DNA of 64,000 nt, from NCBI RefSeq assembly GCF_015244745.1, contig NZ_JABCQI010000006.1, positions 182,896-246,895 on the forward strand, given 5' to 3'. Source of the DNA: Gluconobacter cadivus. GTDB lineage: Bacteria > Pseudomonadota > Alphaproteobacteria > Acetobacterales > Acetobacteraceae. The notes beneath the pieces are model-generated. The model saw only the letters and a program-made list of their open reading frames with translations, did no database searches and was not told where the DNA came from. Of the stretch, positions 28,138 to 36,416 are shown piece by piece. The number at the start of each line of letters is the position of its first letter. Position 1 is the first letter of the stretch. Made by a program: the position numbers and the translations under genes.

Positions 28138-29136
28138 TTACAGATCCAGAAGATGGGCGGGAGAGTCCAGATCAAGGCGGGCCCGACGGACATAGCGGCG
28201 CATGCTGCGCAGGTCGCGGTGGCGGGTATGTGCCATGATCTGTTCGTCACGGGCATTGGCCCGGAAAGCTTCGGTGACAAAGCCGGCGCGCAGCCCATGC
28301 GGGCTGAGGCGTTCTCCGGAAGGAACCTTGAGCCCCGCCACCTTGGCACGGCGCAGCAGGATCTGTCGGACCGCATCCGGATGCAGGGCATCTCGTCCCA
28401 CCTGCTCCCAGCGGTTGATGGACCGGAAGAGAGGACCATCCGTAATCTCGGCTTTCTTCAGCCAGCGCTCCAGAGCCAGAACCGGGCAGGTTTCGCGATG
28501 CTTGCCCCGGGGAAGGAAAACCTCTTCACCGCGATGCTCGGGGTCGGTCTTGCTGCGGGCGATGTGGAGCTTCAGTCCTGTGCCGACGATCCTGACTGTC
28601 TCTGTTGTGAGGGCAACCAGCTCTGAACGGCGCAGCGCACCCGCAAAGCCGATCAGCAGAAGAGTCCGGTCGCGCAGATCCGCCAGCGTTTCAACGGTTT
28701 TGCTCTGTTCGGGTGCGACGAGTTTGCGGAGTTCCTGGGAGGTGAGGGCAGCGGCCTGTTTCTGCGGCGTGCCATAGAGACGCCCTGCCGCGCGCAGGGT
28801 GGTACGAATGGCGGCGTGACCCGAACTCCACTCCAGTCCCCGCATGCGATGCTGATAGCCAATGGCCGCCAGACGACGGTTGAGGGCCGAGCGGCTGAAA
28901 CGCGGTGCCAGACTGTGGAGCCAGGCCGCGACGACAGGAGGGGCGGCTCGAAGAGGAGGCGTTCCGTGTTCGTCGCACCAGTGACAGAAGGCCTGCCAGT
29001 CATGAGCATAGGCGCGCAGGGTTTCGGGGGCATAAGCCGCGGTCCGGGCACTGCCTTTTGCAGCGTCCAGAGCGCTTTGCAGAGCGGGAGAGGGGACTTC
29101 GGAAAGACGCTCTGCAGGCTCTGTCGAAGCGGTCAT
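28138..29136 (-). CDS. Tyrosine recombinase (XerC/D-like)
   Basis: 332 residues with an N-terminal SAM-like core-binding domain (SARTAAYAPETLRAYAHDW and on) and a catalytic domain. The active-site set is visible: Arg in GALRRSEL (near residue 170), HGLRAGF with His and Arg (near 280), His in HTRHRD and the nucleophile Tyr in SMRRYVRRA (near 315). Such enzymes resolve plasmid multimers or integrate elements. It leads an operon with the unknown gene and scpA, and a 37-base inverted-repeat site lies just upstream, the likely target. Confidence 0.92.
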   Translation of the reverse strand: MTASTEPAERLSEVPSPALQSALDAAKGSARTAAYAPETLRAYAHDWQAFCHWCDEHGTPPLRAAPPVVAAWLHSLAPRFSRSALNRRLAAIGYQHRMRGLEWSSGHAAIRTTLRAAGRLYGTPQKQAAALTSQELRKLVAPEQSKTVETLADLRDRTLLLIGFAGALRRSELVALTTETVRIVGTGLKLHIARSKTDPEHRGEEVFLPRGKHRETCPVLALERWLKKAEITDGPLFRSINRWEQVGRDALHPDAVRQILLRRAKVAGLKVPSGERLSPHGLRAGFVTEAFRANARDEQIMAHTRHRDLRSMRRYVRRARLDLDSPAHLLDL

Positions 29137-29185
29137 GCCGTTATTCTTCCTTCTAAAGTCCCTTGGAATCTGCCGCAGGACGGTA

Positions 29186-29202
29186 ATTAAGGCAACCTTA
29201 AT
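29186..29202. repeat. Small hairpin ATTAAGG-CAA-CCTTAAT
   Basis: Seven-base perfect arms and a 3-base loop, next to the 37-base inverted repeat. It could be an accessory site, an operator, or a terminator for scpB-side transcripts. Confidence 0.4.
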
Positions 29203-29238
29203 ATAACACGCGGTAAGAGAGCATTACCACGTGTTATA
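29202..29238. other. Candidate crossover site of the tyrosine recombinase
   Basis: Two 15-base arms in inverted orientation (TATAACACGCGGTAA and TTACCACGTGTTATA, one mismatch) surround a 7-base spacer. That is the layout of Xer/dif, loxP and FRT sites. It sits 66 bases upstream of the recombinase start, in the gap between it and scpB. The role is inferred from form and location. Confidence 0.6.
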
Positions 29239-29285
29239 AGGACAAAAAAGAGCTCCAAAATTCCACAGAAAGAGTTCAAAAGGCC

Positions 29286-29822
29286 CTAAAGCGGGCCTCT
29301 CAGGCCTTCAAGGAGCGGATCCAGTTCCGACAGCGACCGTAGACCATAGGTCACGAGGAAGGTCTCGGTCGTGGCCCAGAGCTGGGGCTGGCCTGGGACT
29401 GGCTTGCGGCCAACGCTGCGAATGAGGCCTTTCTCTTGCAGCAGGGTGAGGGTCTTCTGCGGCAGGATGGCATCCCGGAAGCTTTCGATCTCGGGTCGTG
29501 TGACGGGCTGACGCGCGGCAATCAGCAGGAGCACTTCGAGCACGGCCCGGGGCAGACGTTCTGGCGGTCGCTTCAATACCGCCCTCAGGGCCCCCGCGAG
29601 ATCGGGGGCGGTGCGGAACATCCAGCCGTCTCCGGCCGCGACCAGTTCAAATCCAAGCCCCTTGGTGCGTCTGGACACCTCGCTCACGATTTGAGCGATC
29701 TCCTCCTCCTCTCCCAGAGCCCGCGCCAGCATCGCTCGCGACACTGGACCGCAGCTCTGGAACAGGAGGGCTTCGGTCAGACGGACGGGATCGAGTGAAG
29801 AGGATGTCATGGTCGAGAGCAT
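29286..29822 (-). CDS. scpB: ScpB-like segregation and condensation protein
   Basis: 178 residues from ATG 29822, or 174 from ATG 29810. Two winged-helix domains in the ScpB pattern: LTEALLFQSCGPVSRAMLAR, then FELVAAGDGWMFRTAPDLAG, and PRAVLEVLLLIAARQPVTRPEIE. ScpB proteins dimerise and bind the kleisin ScpA. Here the order is scpB, recombinase, unknown, scpA, all on one strand; the recombinase and its site have been placed between the two condensin subunits. Confidence 0.87.
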   Translation of the reverse strand: MLSTMTSSSLDPVRLTEALLFQSCGPVSRAMLARALGEEEEIAQIVSEVSRRTKGLGFELVAAGDGWMFRTAPDLAGALRAVLKRPPERLPRAVLEVLLLIAARQPVTRPEIESFRDAILPQKTLTLLQEKGLIRSVGRKPVPGQPQLWATTETFLVTYGLRSLSELDPLLEGLRGPL

Positions 29823-29947
29823 AAGGCTTCTTCGGTGTCGTCGGCCAGAGTTCGGAACGCGCTGTCAGTGGAGTTGATCCACGACCTCGGGGATCAGGAC
29901 CTGCAGGAAGTCTCTATCGGACTATGATTGTGTGATAGGAAACGGGA

Positions 29948-30409
29948 ATGCCGATCCGACCGGAACTGAAAGCGCTTTACCCTCCCAACTGGCCTGAACT
30001 GAGCCGACAGGTCAGGTTCGAGCGGGCAGGGGGCGTGTGCCAGCGCTGCGGTCGGCCGCATGGCCATCGCCTTCAGGTACTGCCAGGTGGCCGGTGGAAG
30101 CATCCTGACACAGGATACTGGTTCAATGGCCGGGGCAGGCGGGTGTCCCCTCCAGACTTGATCGAGCATTTGGAAATGCGACAGACGAAAGTGTCCCTAG
30201 CCGCGGCTCATCTGAATCACGACCCCACCAGCAACCGGTGGCGCAATCTGCGCGCGCTCTGTCAGCGCTGCCATCTGCTGCATGACCGGATGTATCATCT
30301 GGCCCAACGCCGTCTGACGTTGCGACGGCGTCTGGCCCTCGGGGATCTGTTCGAAGGGCCCTATCGAATTGGAATGAATCTTAAGGAGTATGAAATACAC
30401 TATGACTGA
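29948..30409 (+). CDS. HNH-endonuclease-like protein
   Basis: 153 residues. The zinc-binding pair CQRCGR lies near residue 31 and a second CQRC near 117. The catalytic region AAAHLNHDPTSNRWRNL (His, Asn and further His in RCHLLHDRMYHL) fits the HNH/beta-beta-alpha-metal fold. Family members range from homing and phage endonucleases to uncharacterised plasmid proteins. It is divergent from scpB. Real nuclease activity and target are not known. Confidence 0.8.
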   Translation: MPIRPELKALYPPNWPELSRQVRFERAGGVCQRCGRPHGHRLQVLPGGRWKHPDTGYWFNGRGRRVSPPDLIEHLEMRQTKVSLAAAHLNHDPTSNRWRNLRALCQRCHLLHDRMYHLAQRRLTLRRRLALGDLFEGPYRIGMNLKEYEIHYD

Positions 30410-30564
30410 TCTTCTTCGAGGGAAGAGGGGAAGTCTGATCTCGGCGGAAAAAGATTAAGAGCCGTCGTATATTTTGATGTTTATTATGGACGTTGCCTTT
30501 CAGGATAGTGACGGAAAATAGTCCAATTTAAAGCTGAACGAATGTTGTTGGTATCAGATCAATT

Positions 30565-30592
30565 TATGGATATACGTTCAGGATATCCCATA
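30565..30592. promoter_or_regulatory. Inverted repeat before vapB (probable VapBC operator)
   Basis: TATGG-ATAT and ATATCCCATA, near-perfect arms with a 9-base spacer, end 11 bases before the vapB start. Confidence 0.6.
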
Positions 30593-30603
30593 TGGAGGAT
30601 GCC

Positions 30604-30828
30604 ATGCTTGCCCGCACAACTCTCTTTCTTTCCAATCGTTCTCAGGCTGTACGGCTTCCCAAAGCTGTTGCCTTTGACCTTAGTCTGAAGGAGGTCGTGA
30701 TCATTCCCGATGGCGTACGACGCATTATTGCGCCCGCGCATGCCGCATGGGATGATTTTTTTTCGTCCTCCGGCACTGAGTTACCCGAACGCAATCAACC
30801 TGCAATGCAGGAACGCGAAAGCTTTTGA
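30604..30828 (+). CDS. vapB: VapB-type antitoxin
   Basis: 74 residues from ATG 30604, preceded by GGAGG; an earlier in-frame ATG (30592) would use that ribosome site as coding sequence and is less likely. The AbrB-type domain reads TTLFLSNRSQAVRLPKAVAF, and the C-terminal part is the toxin-binding tail. The stop overlaps the vapC start as TGATG. It binds its promoter palindrome with VapC. Confidence 0.92.
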   Translation: MLARTTLFLSNRSQAVRLPKAVAFDLSLKEVVIIPDGVRRIIAPAHAAWDDFFSSSGTELPERNQPAMQERESF

Positions 30829-31232
30829 TGCTACGTTATCTTCTGGATACAAATTTTTGTATCCGCGTCTTGCGTGACCGTCCAAAGGGCTTACGCGAAC
30901 GTTTCAACGATAACGCCGAGGCCCTCTGTATTTCAGATATTGTGCTTTACGAACTCCTTTATGGGGCGGAAAAATCTCAAAATCCGGCAAAAATCCGACG
31001 TGAGGTAGAGCATTTTTCTGGACGTTTGTCTGTTTTGCCATTTGACGATGATGCGGCAGCACATACAGCAGAAATCAGGGCTGATCTGGAAGCCCGTGGG
31101 TGTGTTATCGGACCGTACGACTTAATGATTGCGGGGCACGCCCGGAGCAAAGGACTGGTCGTTATAACCGGAAATCTACGAGAATTTACCCGGGTAAATG
31201 GATTACGTTCTGAAGATTGGACGCCGGATTAA
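30828..31232 (+). CDS. vapC: VapC-type PIN-domain ribonuclease toxin
   Basis: 134 residues. PIN-domain acidic residues are visible: LLDTNFCI near the start, SDIVLYELLYGAEKS, and GPYDLMIAGHA. The family cuts tRNA or rRNA when freed from VapB. Ends in the usual TRVNGLRSEDW. The module likely stabilises the replicon, the second such pair here after mazEF. Confidence 0.94.
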   Translation: MLRYLLDTNFCIRVLRDRPKGLRERFNDNAEALCISDIVLYELLYGAEKSQNPAKIRREVEHFSGRLSVLPFDDDAAAHTAEIRADLEARGCVIGPYDLMIAGHARSKGLVVITGNLREFTRVNGLRSEDWTPD

Positions 31233-31412
31233 CGAGAGAAGGTCGCCGCCATGCCGGCGACAGCCTAGCGCTTCCACTGGGAAATCATTGCCCGATGCAC
31301 ACCGTGCTTCGACGCCAGTTTGGAAAGCGTCTGCTCGCCTCCAGCGCAACACGCGACTTGAACTCGCCCGAATACCTCTTCCGCGTGACCTTGCCTATAA
31401 ACCTGTCTTTTC
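31228..31412 (-). pseudogene. IS3-family transposase OrfA remnant
   Basis: The minus strand encodes pieces RKRYSGEFKSRVALEA and LSKLASKHGVHRAMISQWKR and, after an internal stop, AVAGMAATFS, the N-terminal HTH part of an IS3-type OrfA. A frameshift after LEA and a stop after QWKR show decay. No matching OrfB is next to it. Confidence 0.65.
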
Positions 31413-31449
31413 TCACAACGGTCTATAGCGTATGCCCCTGTCTGAAAAA

Positions 31450-31680
31450 CGGGGGGCAACCTCTATCGGATGAACCGGACAATAAAGGAAGCAACCGTTA
31501 AACGCTTCCAGTACGACAGCCATGAGCAGCTGAGGAGACACCTTAACGACTTCATGGCAGCCTATGACTCCGGGCGAAGGCTCAAGACCCTCAGTGGCCT
31601 CACACCTTACGAATATGTCTGCAAAATATGGACTTCAGGGCCAGAAAGATTCATCATCAATCCATCAAATCCGGGAATTA
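31450..31680 (+). pseudogene. IS481-type transposase C-terminal remnant
   Basis: The frame has MNRTIKEATVKRFQYDSHEQ, then LRRHLNDFMAAYDSGRRLKT, LSGLTPYEYVCKIWTSGPER and FIINP, the conserved end of an rve-domain transposase of the IS481 group. Everything upstream is missing, and the frame runs on without the native stop. It abuts the end of the srf-like operon. Confidence 0.75.
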
Positions 31681-31685
31681 AATAC

Positions 31686-32171
31686 CTAGCGTGTGGCGAC
31701 AAGATCAACGGCATCCTGTGTTTCCTGCTCGGCGGCCTTAACCCGGGCAAGTTGTTCTGCTGTCGGATTGGCAGCAGCCTGGTTTTTAATCTGTTCCAGA
31801 TTTGCAAGACTCTTCTGTGCGGCAAGATAGGCAGAGGATTTCGAACTGGAAGCTTTGGCTAAACGCTTCCTGTATCCACCGATGCGACTGTTCATAGCTT
31901 GTAGCTCAGTTCGTGTTTGAGCAACGCTTTTCTGTGTCTCCGCTAAGGACTGGTTGAGGGCCGCGCTCTCGTTAGCGGTCGCTTGCGCGCGCTCATGCCA
32001 GGCATCACGTGCTGTTTGCAGTTGCTGGTTTCGCTGCTGGTAGCCATTCCCGACCGAACATCCGATACCTGAGAAAAGATTGGCGGTGGTCGGGTCACAT
32101 TGCTGGGCAGAACACGCACTCAAACAGAGTGCGCCAAAAAGGGGAAGAATCGTAAATTTCCGATGCGACAT
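31686..32171 (-). CDS. Small lipoprotein with coiled coil, last gene of srf-like operon
   Basis: About 161 residues from ATG 32171. A lipoprotein signal peptide ends in the lipobox LSAC (residue about 20). The mature protein has four or so early cysteines and then a long alpha-helical coiled coil rich in Ala, Gln and Glu (residues 50-160). It is like the upstream lipoprotein in design, although sequence similarity is low. It probably sits in the outer membrane as an envelope part of the operon's product. No named family is recognised. Confidence 0.7.
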   Translation of the reverse strand: MSHRKFTILPLFGALCLSACSAQQCDPTTANLFSGIGCSVGNGYQQRNQQLQTARDAWHERAQATANESAALNQSLAETQKSVAQTRTELQAMNSRIGGYRKRLAKASSSKSSAYLAAQKSLANLEQIKNQAAANPTAEQLARVKAAEQETQDAVDLVATR

Positions 32172-32200
32172 CACGAGGCAGCCCTTTGGAGAATGAAAAT

Positions 32201-32893
32201 TCAGGCTTTGGCGGCAGGCATTGGCTCAGCCTGTCCGACGTCCTGAGCCATAATGGACGCAACTTCTGCGAGCTGCTTTGACTGAGCCGCGCTCTGCTGG
32301 GAGGCAAGGGCTGCACTAGAATTTCCGTGTGCATCGGCAATCAACTTCATACTGTCTGCCTGCTTCTGCCGCATACTGGCAAGATTTTGCAGAGCCTGCA
32401 CATCTTTCTGATAACCGGCAATCTTGGCTTGATAGGCTTCAGCAGAAATCTGTCCCTGAGCTAGCTGTTGACGGAGCTGTTTCAGATTGTTCTGCGTTTC
32501 CAGAAGTTCTTTCTGTGCATCCTGAATGTCAGTCTGAGTTTGTGCAATATTTTTTTGTTCGGTGGCGATCTGCGATTTAACCTGATCTTCACTCAGCTCT
32601 TGAGCTTGGGCACGATTAGCAACAAGTGCGCCTACAGCCCCGCCAACCAGAGCGCCGGCTGCACCGGCGAGGGCTGCATTTTTGACACTTCCCGTTCCCA
32701 GGCCAACACCAAGAGCAGCAAGGCCACCGAGCACTGCGGCGCCCTCTCCAATCATATTGTTCTGCTGGGCAGAGCGTTGGCGCAGACGGTTCTGTTCCGG
32801 TGTGAGTGAGGAATCATAAGAAGGAGCGCATCCGGAAACAAACACGCACATAGCAACAGAAGCAGCGGAGATACGAAAGGGCGAAAGTGACAC
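32201..32893 (-). CDS. Lipoprotein with glycine-zipper segment and coiled coil
   Basis: 230 residues from a GTG start. Signal peptide with lipobox VSGC (residue about 22). A glycine-rich stretch (GAAVLGGLAALGVGLGTGSV then AGAAGALVGGAVGAL) is a glycine-zipper, typical of envelope proteins inserting in or lying on a membrane. The rest is a coiled coil (residues 95-215). It lies 81 bases downstream of the FGE-like gene and 27 bases upstream of the smaller lipoprotein. Function unknown. Confidence 0.75.
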   Translation of the reverse strand: MSLSPFRISAASVAMCVFVSGCAPSYDSSLTPEQNRLRQRSAQQNNMIGEGAAVLGGLAALGVGLGTGSVKNAALAGAAGALVGGAVGALVANRAQAQELSEDQVKSQIATEQKNIAQTQTDIQDAQKELLETQNNLKQLRQQLAQGQISAEAYQAKIAGYQKDVQALQNLASMRQKQADSMKLIADAHGNSSAALASQQSAAQSKQLAEVASIMAQDVGQAEPMPAAKA

Positions 32894-32974
32894 GGAGCAA
32901 CCTTTTTACATAATGTTTCATTGTGAATAAGAAAAAAGCATTCTCTTGGGAAGTGAAAATTTACACGAAAAGAA

Positions 32975-34510
32975 TTAATGAATTGCTTCGATCTGCGATT
33001 TTATAGTCTGCCCTGTAGGGAGTTTTCCGGAATGACTGCTTTGAATGTTCTGAGCAGTAACCATCAGGAACTGTATTGCCCGATCATCCTGAAGTGCTTT
33101 GATAGCATCTGCCTGCTGTGCTGTGATGGCGGAGAGATCGGGCAGGGCCTGACTGTTCGTTACGGCCTGAAGAAGACTGATGTAACCATTGATGGCGCCT
33201 CCAAGCTCCGTCTGTCTGGCCTGAAGGTGATTTGCGATTTGTGCGGTCTGGGCCGGTGTTAGAGGCGTTGGTTGCGACTTCAGAATATCGGCCGATTTCT
33301 GAATAAGCTGTATGGCATGGTCGACCTCCCAGATATCCGCTGCCAGGGCAACTAGTGCCTGAATTTGTGCGGCCAGCGCCTGACGATCTGCATCGAAACG
33401 GGCACGGGAGTCGCTGGCCATGGCGGTCTGGATCAGCTTCAGACCGTTGAGTGTGGCCGGGTCAGTCGTGTTTTTCTGAAGGCCTGCAAGCGCGGTCTGG
33501 GCGTCTGCACTTGCAGGCAGGGTTTTGTTCATCAGGGTGTTGAAAGCGTTCTGGGCCTGTTCCGTTCCGTGAAGGGAGCCGATAGCATCTGTCGCCAGAA
33601 CAAGGCGGAATCCCATTTCAGGCAATCGGGTTGGTTCACCCGTCTGCGGGCTATAAAGCGGAACTTCGGCGCGTGAATTGGTCGTAATCTCATCGGGGTT
33701 GGACAGGTAATTTCCACCGCAGACCAGAATTCCGCCAGCCAGACCCTGAAGGCGGCCAACGCGGTTGAGGCGGTACGGCTCCAGCATCATCTGGCTGGCT
33801 TCCCCAAGCATATCATACAGACCCAGCGGGTTTGGTTTCATCTGCCCGACGCGCTGCATGCCGCCAAGGTCTGGCCCTGCGGCGATATACTGGTCTGCAC
33901 CTTCCGGCATGGGCCATGTGGGAGCCATGAAATCGGTCGGGCTGACATGCATGCCGCCACGGGCAGCATAAGACCATTCGTCGTCGGTGGGTAGACGCAC
34001 AAAGCTGGTTGCTCCGTCATGGTTTGGCAGCGGAATCTTTTGGGTGTGAAGCCACGTTGAATATTTCGTGGAGAAGGTAATGGCCTCATCCCACGAAATA
34101 TGCGTCTTGGGATGCTGTCCATCCAGGGTAGGGGGCGCGCAGGTTCCGCTCAGGCTTTCAGCCTGATTTTGGGTTACATCATATTTGCCGAGATAGTACC
34201 GGCGCAATTCCGGATGCTGGCTGACGGCGAAAGGGGCAGCCACATAGGCGTGGCGCATAAACTCGTTGTAGCCATCCTGTGGATCGCTTCTGCCCAGAAT
34301 AATGGCATCGTCATCGAGTAGATTGTCTCCTGTCGGAACGTCAACGGGACGGAACGTCATTGCGCCACCGCAGGGCATAGGCAGAACCAGATCATCCGGC
34401 AGGGGATGTGGGTCGACGAATTTTTTGTCCCAACTCTGTGCGGCAGCCGTTTGTAGAGACAACACGGGTGCGAAACCCAGCAAAAGCAGGGCTGTGTGAT
34501 GGGTTTTCAT
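32975..34510 (-). CDS. Exported formylglycine-generating-enzyme-fold protein
   Basis: 511 residues with a signal peptide (LLLLGFAPVLSLQTAAAQSW, cleavage near 25). Residues about 40-300 follow the sulfatase-modifying-factor fold: YLGKYDVTQNQAESLSG, PKTHISWDEAITFSTKY, FVRLPTDDEWSYAARGG, LGLYDMLGEASQMML, MGFRLVLA. The paired active-site cysteines of true FGE are not evident, so this is probably a binding (lectin- or scaffold-like) member. The C-terminal 200 residues are helical. The start overlaps the permease stop by four bases. Confidence 0.8.
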   Translation of the reverse strand: MKTHHTALLLLGFAPVLSLQTAAAQSWDKKFVDPHPLPDDLVLPMPCGGAMTFRPVDVPTGDNLLDDDAIILGRSDPQDGYNEFMRHAYVAAPFAVSQHPELRRYYLGKYDVTQNQAESLSGTCAPPTLDGQHPKTHISWDEAITFSTKYSTWLHTQKIPLPNHDGATSFVRLPTDDEWSYAARGGMHVSPTDFMAPTWPMPEGADQYIAAGPDLGGMQRVGQMKPNPLGLYDMLGEASQMMLEPYRLNRVGRLQGLAGGILVCGGNYLSNPDEITTNSRAEVPLYSPQTGEPTRLPEMGFRLVLATDAIGSLHGTEQAQNAFNTLMNKTLPASADAQTALAGLQKNTTDPATLNGLKLIQTAMASDSRARFDADRQALAAQIQALVALAADIWEVDHAIQLIQKSADILKSQPTPLTPAQTAQIANHLQARQTELGGAINGYISLLQAVTNSQALPDLSAITAQQADAIKALQDDRAIQFLMVTAQNIQSSHSGKLPTGQTIKSQIEAIH

Positions 34511-35724
34511 GGTGTGCTGACTCCCTCCCAGGGATCAATGCGGCGAAGGCTTCGGGCGGCGGCCAGGGCGGCCAGAAAAGCTCCCAGAGCGGTTATGAGG
34601 CAGGTTTCAAGCCACAGACCAGCCCCGATTCTGCACAGCGTATGTCCGGGCGGCAGGGTCTCTGCAAAGACATGATTGATGGCGCTGCCTACGATCAGCG
34701 CACCTGTCAGAGCCAGAAAAATACCGGTCAGCGCGAGAATTTGTGCCTGGATGACGGGAAAAATCGTTAGACGCTGTACGCCGAGAAAGCGCAGGGTTGC
34801 GAGAGAAAGTTGTTTGCGTTCCACATTGGCCCATAGCGCGGCGGTGAGACTGGCGAAAAAACCGGTCACTCCAAGCAGGGCTGTCAGCCGGAACAGCACG
34901 GTCAATCGCTGGTCCAGAAGAAGAAGGTCCGAGACATCCTGCGCCCGATCCGAAATATCCACGCCTGCTGCACGCAATCTGGTGTCAAGGGCGGGGATGG
35001 TGTTGATCTGCCGGGTATAGAGACGGAAGCCGGGATAGGACGGGGCTGGCGTGGCCGCCTGTGCCCACGCATCGGACCATGAAAGAGAGTGCTCTCGATA
35101 TAGTTCTACGGTCTGAGCCAGACGCAGCGATACGAAAGCTGCATCCCGGTTAAGGGCGCGTTGCGGGGTAATCGCCTGAACATGCAGGGGAATCCGAACT
35201 GTTTCCGGGCCGAGGCCTAGACGGGTGACATGCAGTTCGAGGAGATCACCCGCCTGAATATGCAGAGAGGCGGCGGCACTTGCGGAAAGCAGGATGGTGC
35301 TTTCGTCTGCGGGCATCGTCGCGGGTGTGGTCAGGGGATCATCCGCGTGGGACGGTATCAGTTCGATGCGTCGACCCGCAAAGGGGCGGCCGGGCGGAAC
35401 GAGCAGAACACTGGCCGCAAGAGTGCGTGTTCGGGGCATGACAAAAACGACATCCGGCTCTTTTCGCAGCCTATCCAGCCAGCCTGTTGTAAAATCCCGG
35501 TTGCTGGCGCTGGAAATCTCACGCACATGCGGGTCTTCCAGAAGGACGGTTCTCAATCCTTCAACAAGTCCGCCTCGCAGGCCTGACAGGATAATCAGGG
35601 GGGCTGCCGTCGCTGCTAGACCGATGATAAGGCACAGTGCCAGAATTTTTTCGGATAGAAGATCGTACCAGGCCAGACGGGCCGCCAGACGAATGTCATG
35701 AAATATGAAGCGCCGGTCTGTCAT
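34507..35724 (-). CDS. ABC transporter permease, FtsX/MacB/LolC type
   Basis: 405 residues. One N-terminal membrane helix (ILALCLIIGLAATAAPLIIL), a large extracytoplasmic domain (residues about 50-260), then three C-terminal helices (ALLGVTGFFASLTAALWANV and two more). This is the layout of lipoprotein-releasing and FtsX-type permeases. With the ATPase just upstream (4-base overlap) it would form a mechanotransmitting transporter, possibly serving the operon's two lipoproteins. Confidence 0.85.
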   Translation of the reverse strand: MTDRRFIFHDIRLAARLAWYDLLSEKILALCLIIGLAATAAPLIILSGLRGGLVEGLRTVLLEDPHVREISSASNRDFTTGWLDRLRKEPDVVFVMPRTRTLAASVLLVPPGRPFAGRRIELIPSHADDPLTTPATMPADESTILLSASAAASLHIQAGDLLELHVTRLGLGPETVRIPLHVQAITPQRALNRDAAFVSLRLAQTVELYREHSLSWSDAWAQAATPAPSYPGFRLYTRQINTIPALDTRLRAAGVDISDRAQDVSDLLLLDQRLTVLFRLTALLGVTGFFASLTAALWANVERKQLSLATLRFLGVQRLTIFPVIQAQILALTGIFLALTGALIVGSAINHVFAETLPPGHTLCRIGAGLWLETCLITALGAFLAALAAARSLRRIDPWEGVSTP

Positions 35725-36416
35725 GCTGTAGCGATCTGGGTCGTAGAACCGTTCATCGAGACTGGAAGCAGCGTGAACCCGGCTGCCGCCGCGCGTTCGG
35801 CGTCGTGCGTCACCATAACAACAGCTGCGTGCCGCTCAGCCTGCTGATGCAGGAGTGTCATGACATGTGTTGCCTGTTCTGGATGCAGGGACGCAGTGGG
35901 TTCGTCGGCAAGAATGATATCAGGCTGATGCGAAAGTGCGCGGGCAATGGCGACACGCTGGCGCTGCCCGACCGACAGTGCAGCGGGTCTGTTTGTCCGT
36001 AAGGAGACAAGGCCCAGACATTCGATAAGATCGTTGATGTGATGAGGATTTTTAATGTTCATAACATCCAGTGGTAGATGAATGTTGGCTTCGACGTTCA
36101 GGAAGGGCAGCAATGCGCTCATCTGCGGAACGAACCCGATATGTCGCGCCCTGAGGGCGGTCAGACGCCCCTGTCCGGGTACGCGCCAGAGGGATGCCGT
36201 GGGACTGCCCATAATGTCCAGCACGTCGACACGGTCTGGACGAAGTGAAAGGGAGAGCAGGCCCAAAAGCGAGCTTTTGCCACAGCCCGATGGCCCTACG
36301 ACCGCATAACGGTCACCTGGGTTCAGGCGAAAATGAGGTACTTTAAGCGTGAAATTTTGCCCCGGTGCCTGCCAAGATAGGTTTTCTGCAAAGAGCAGGG
36401 ATTGGTCGGGGTTCAA
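35721..36416 (-). CDS. ABC transporter ATPase, LolD/FtsE type
   Basis: 231 residues. Walker A GPSGCGKSS near residue 40, signature LSVGQRQRVAIARAL near 145, Walker B IILADEPTASL, then the His switch in VMVTHD. The short length and sequence fit the LolD/MacB/FtsE group that energises FtsX-type permeases. It overlaps the vWA gene upstream and the permease downstream by four bases each. Confidence 0.92.
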   Translation of the reverse strand: MNPDQSLLFAENLSWQAPGQNFTLKVPHFRLNPGDRYAVVGPSGCGKSSLLGLLSLSLRPDRVDVLDIMGSPTASLWRVPGQGRLTALRARHIGFVPQMSALLPFLNVEANIHLPLDVMNIKNPHHINDLIECLGLVSLRTNRPAALSVGQRQRVAIARALSHQPDIILADEPTASLHPEQATHVMTLLHQQAERHAAVVMVTHDAERAAAAGFTLLPVSMNGSTTQIATA

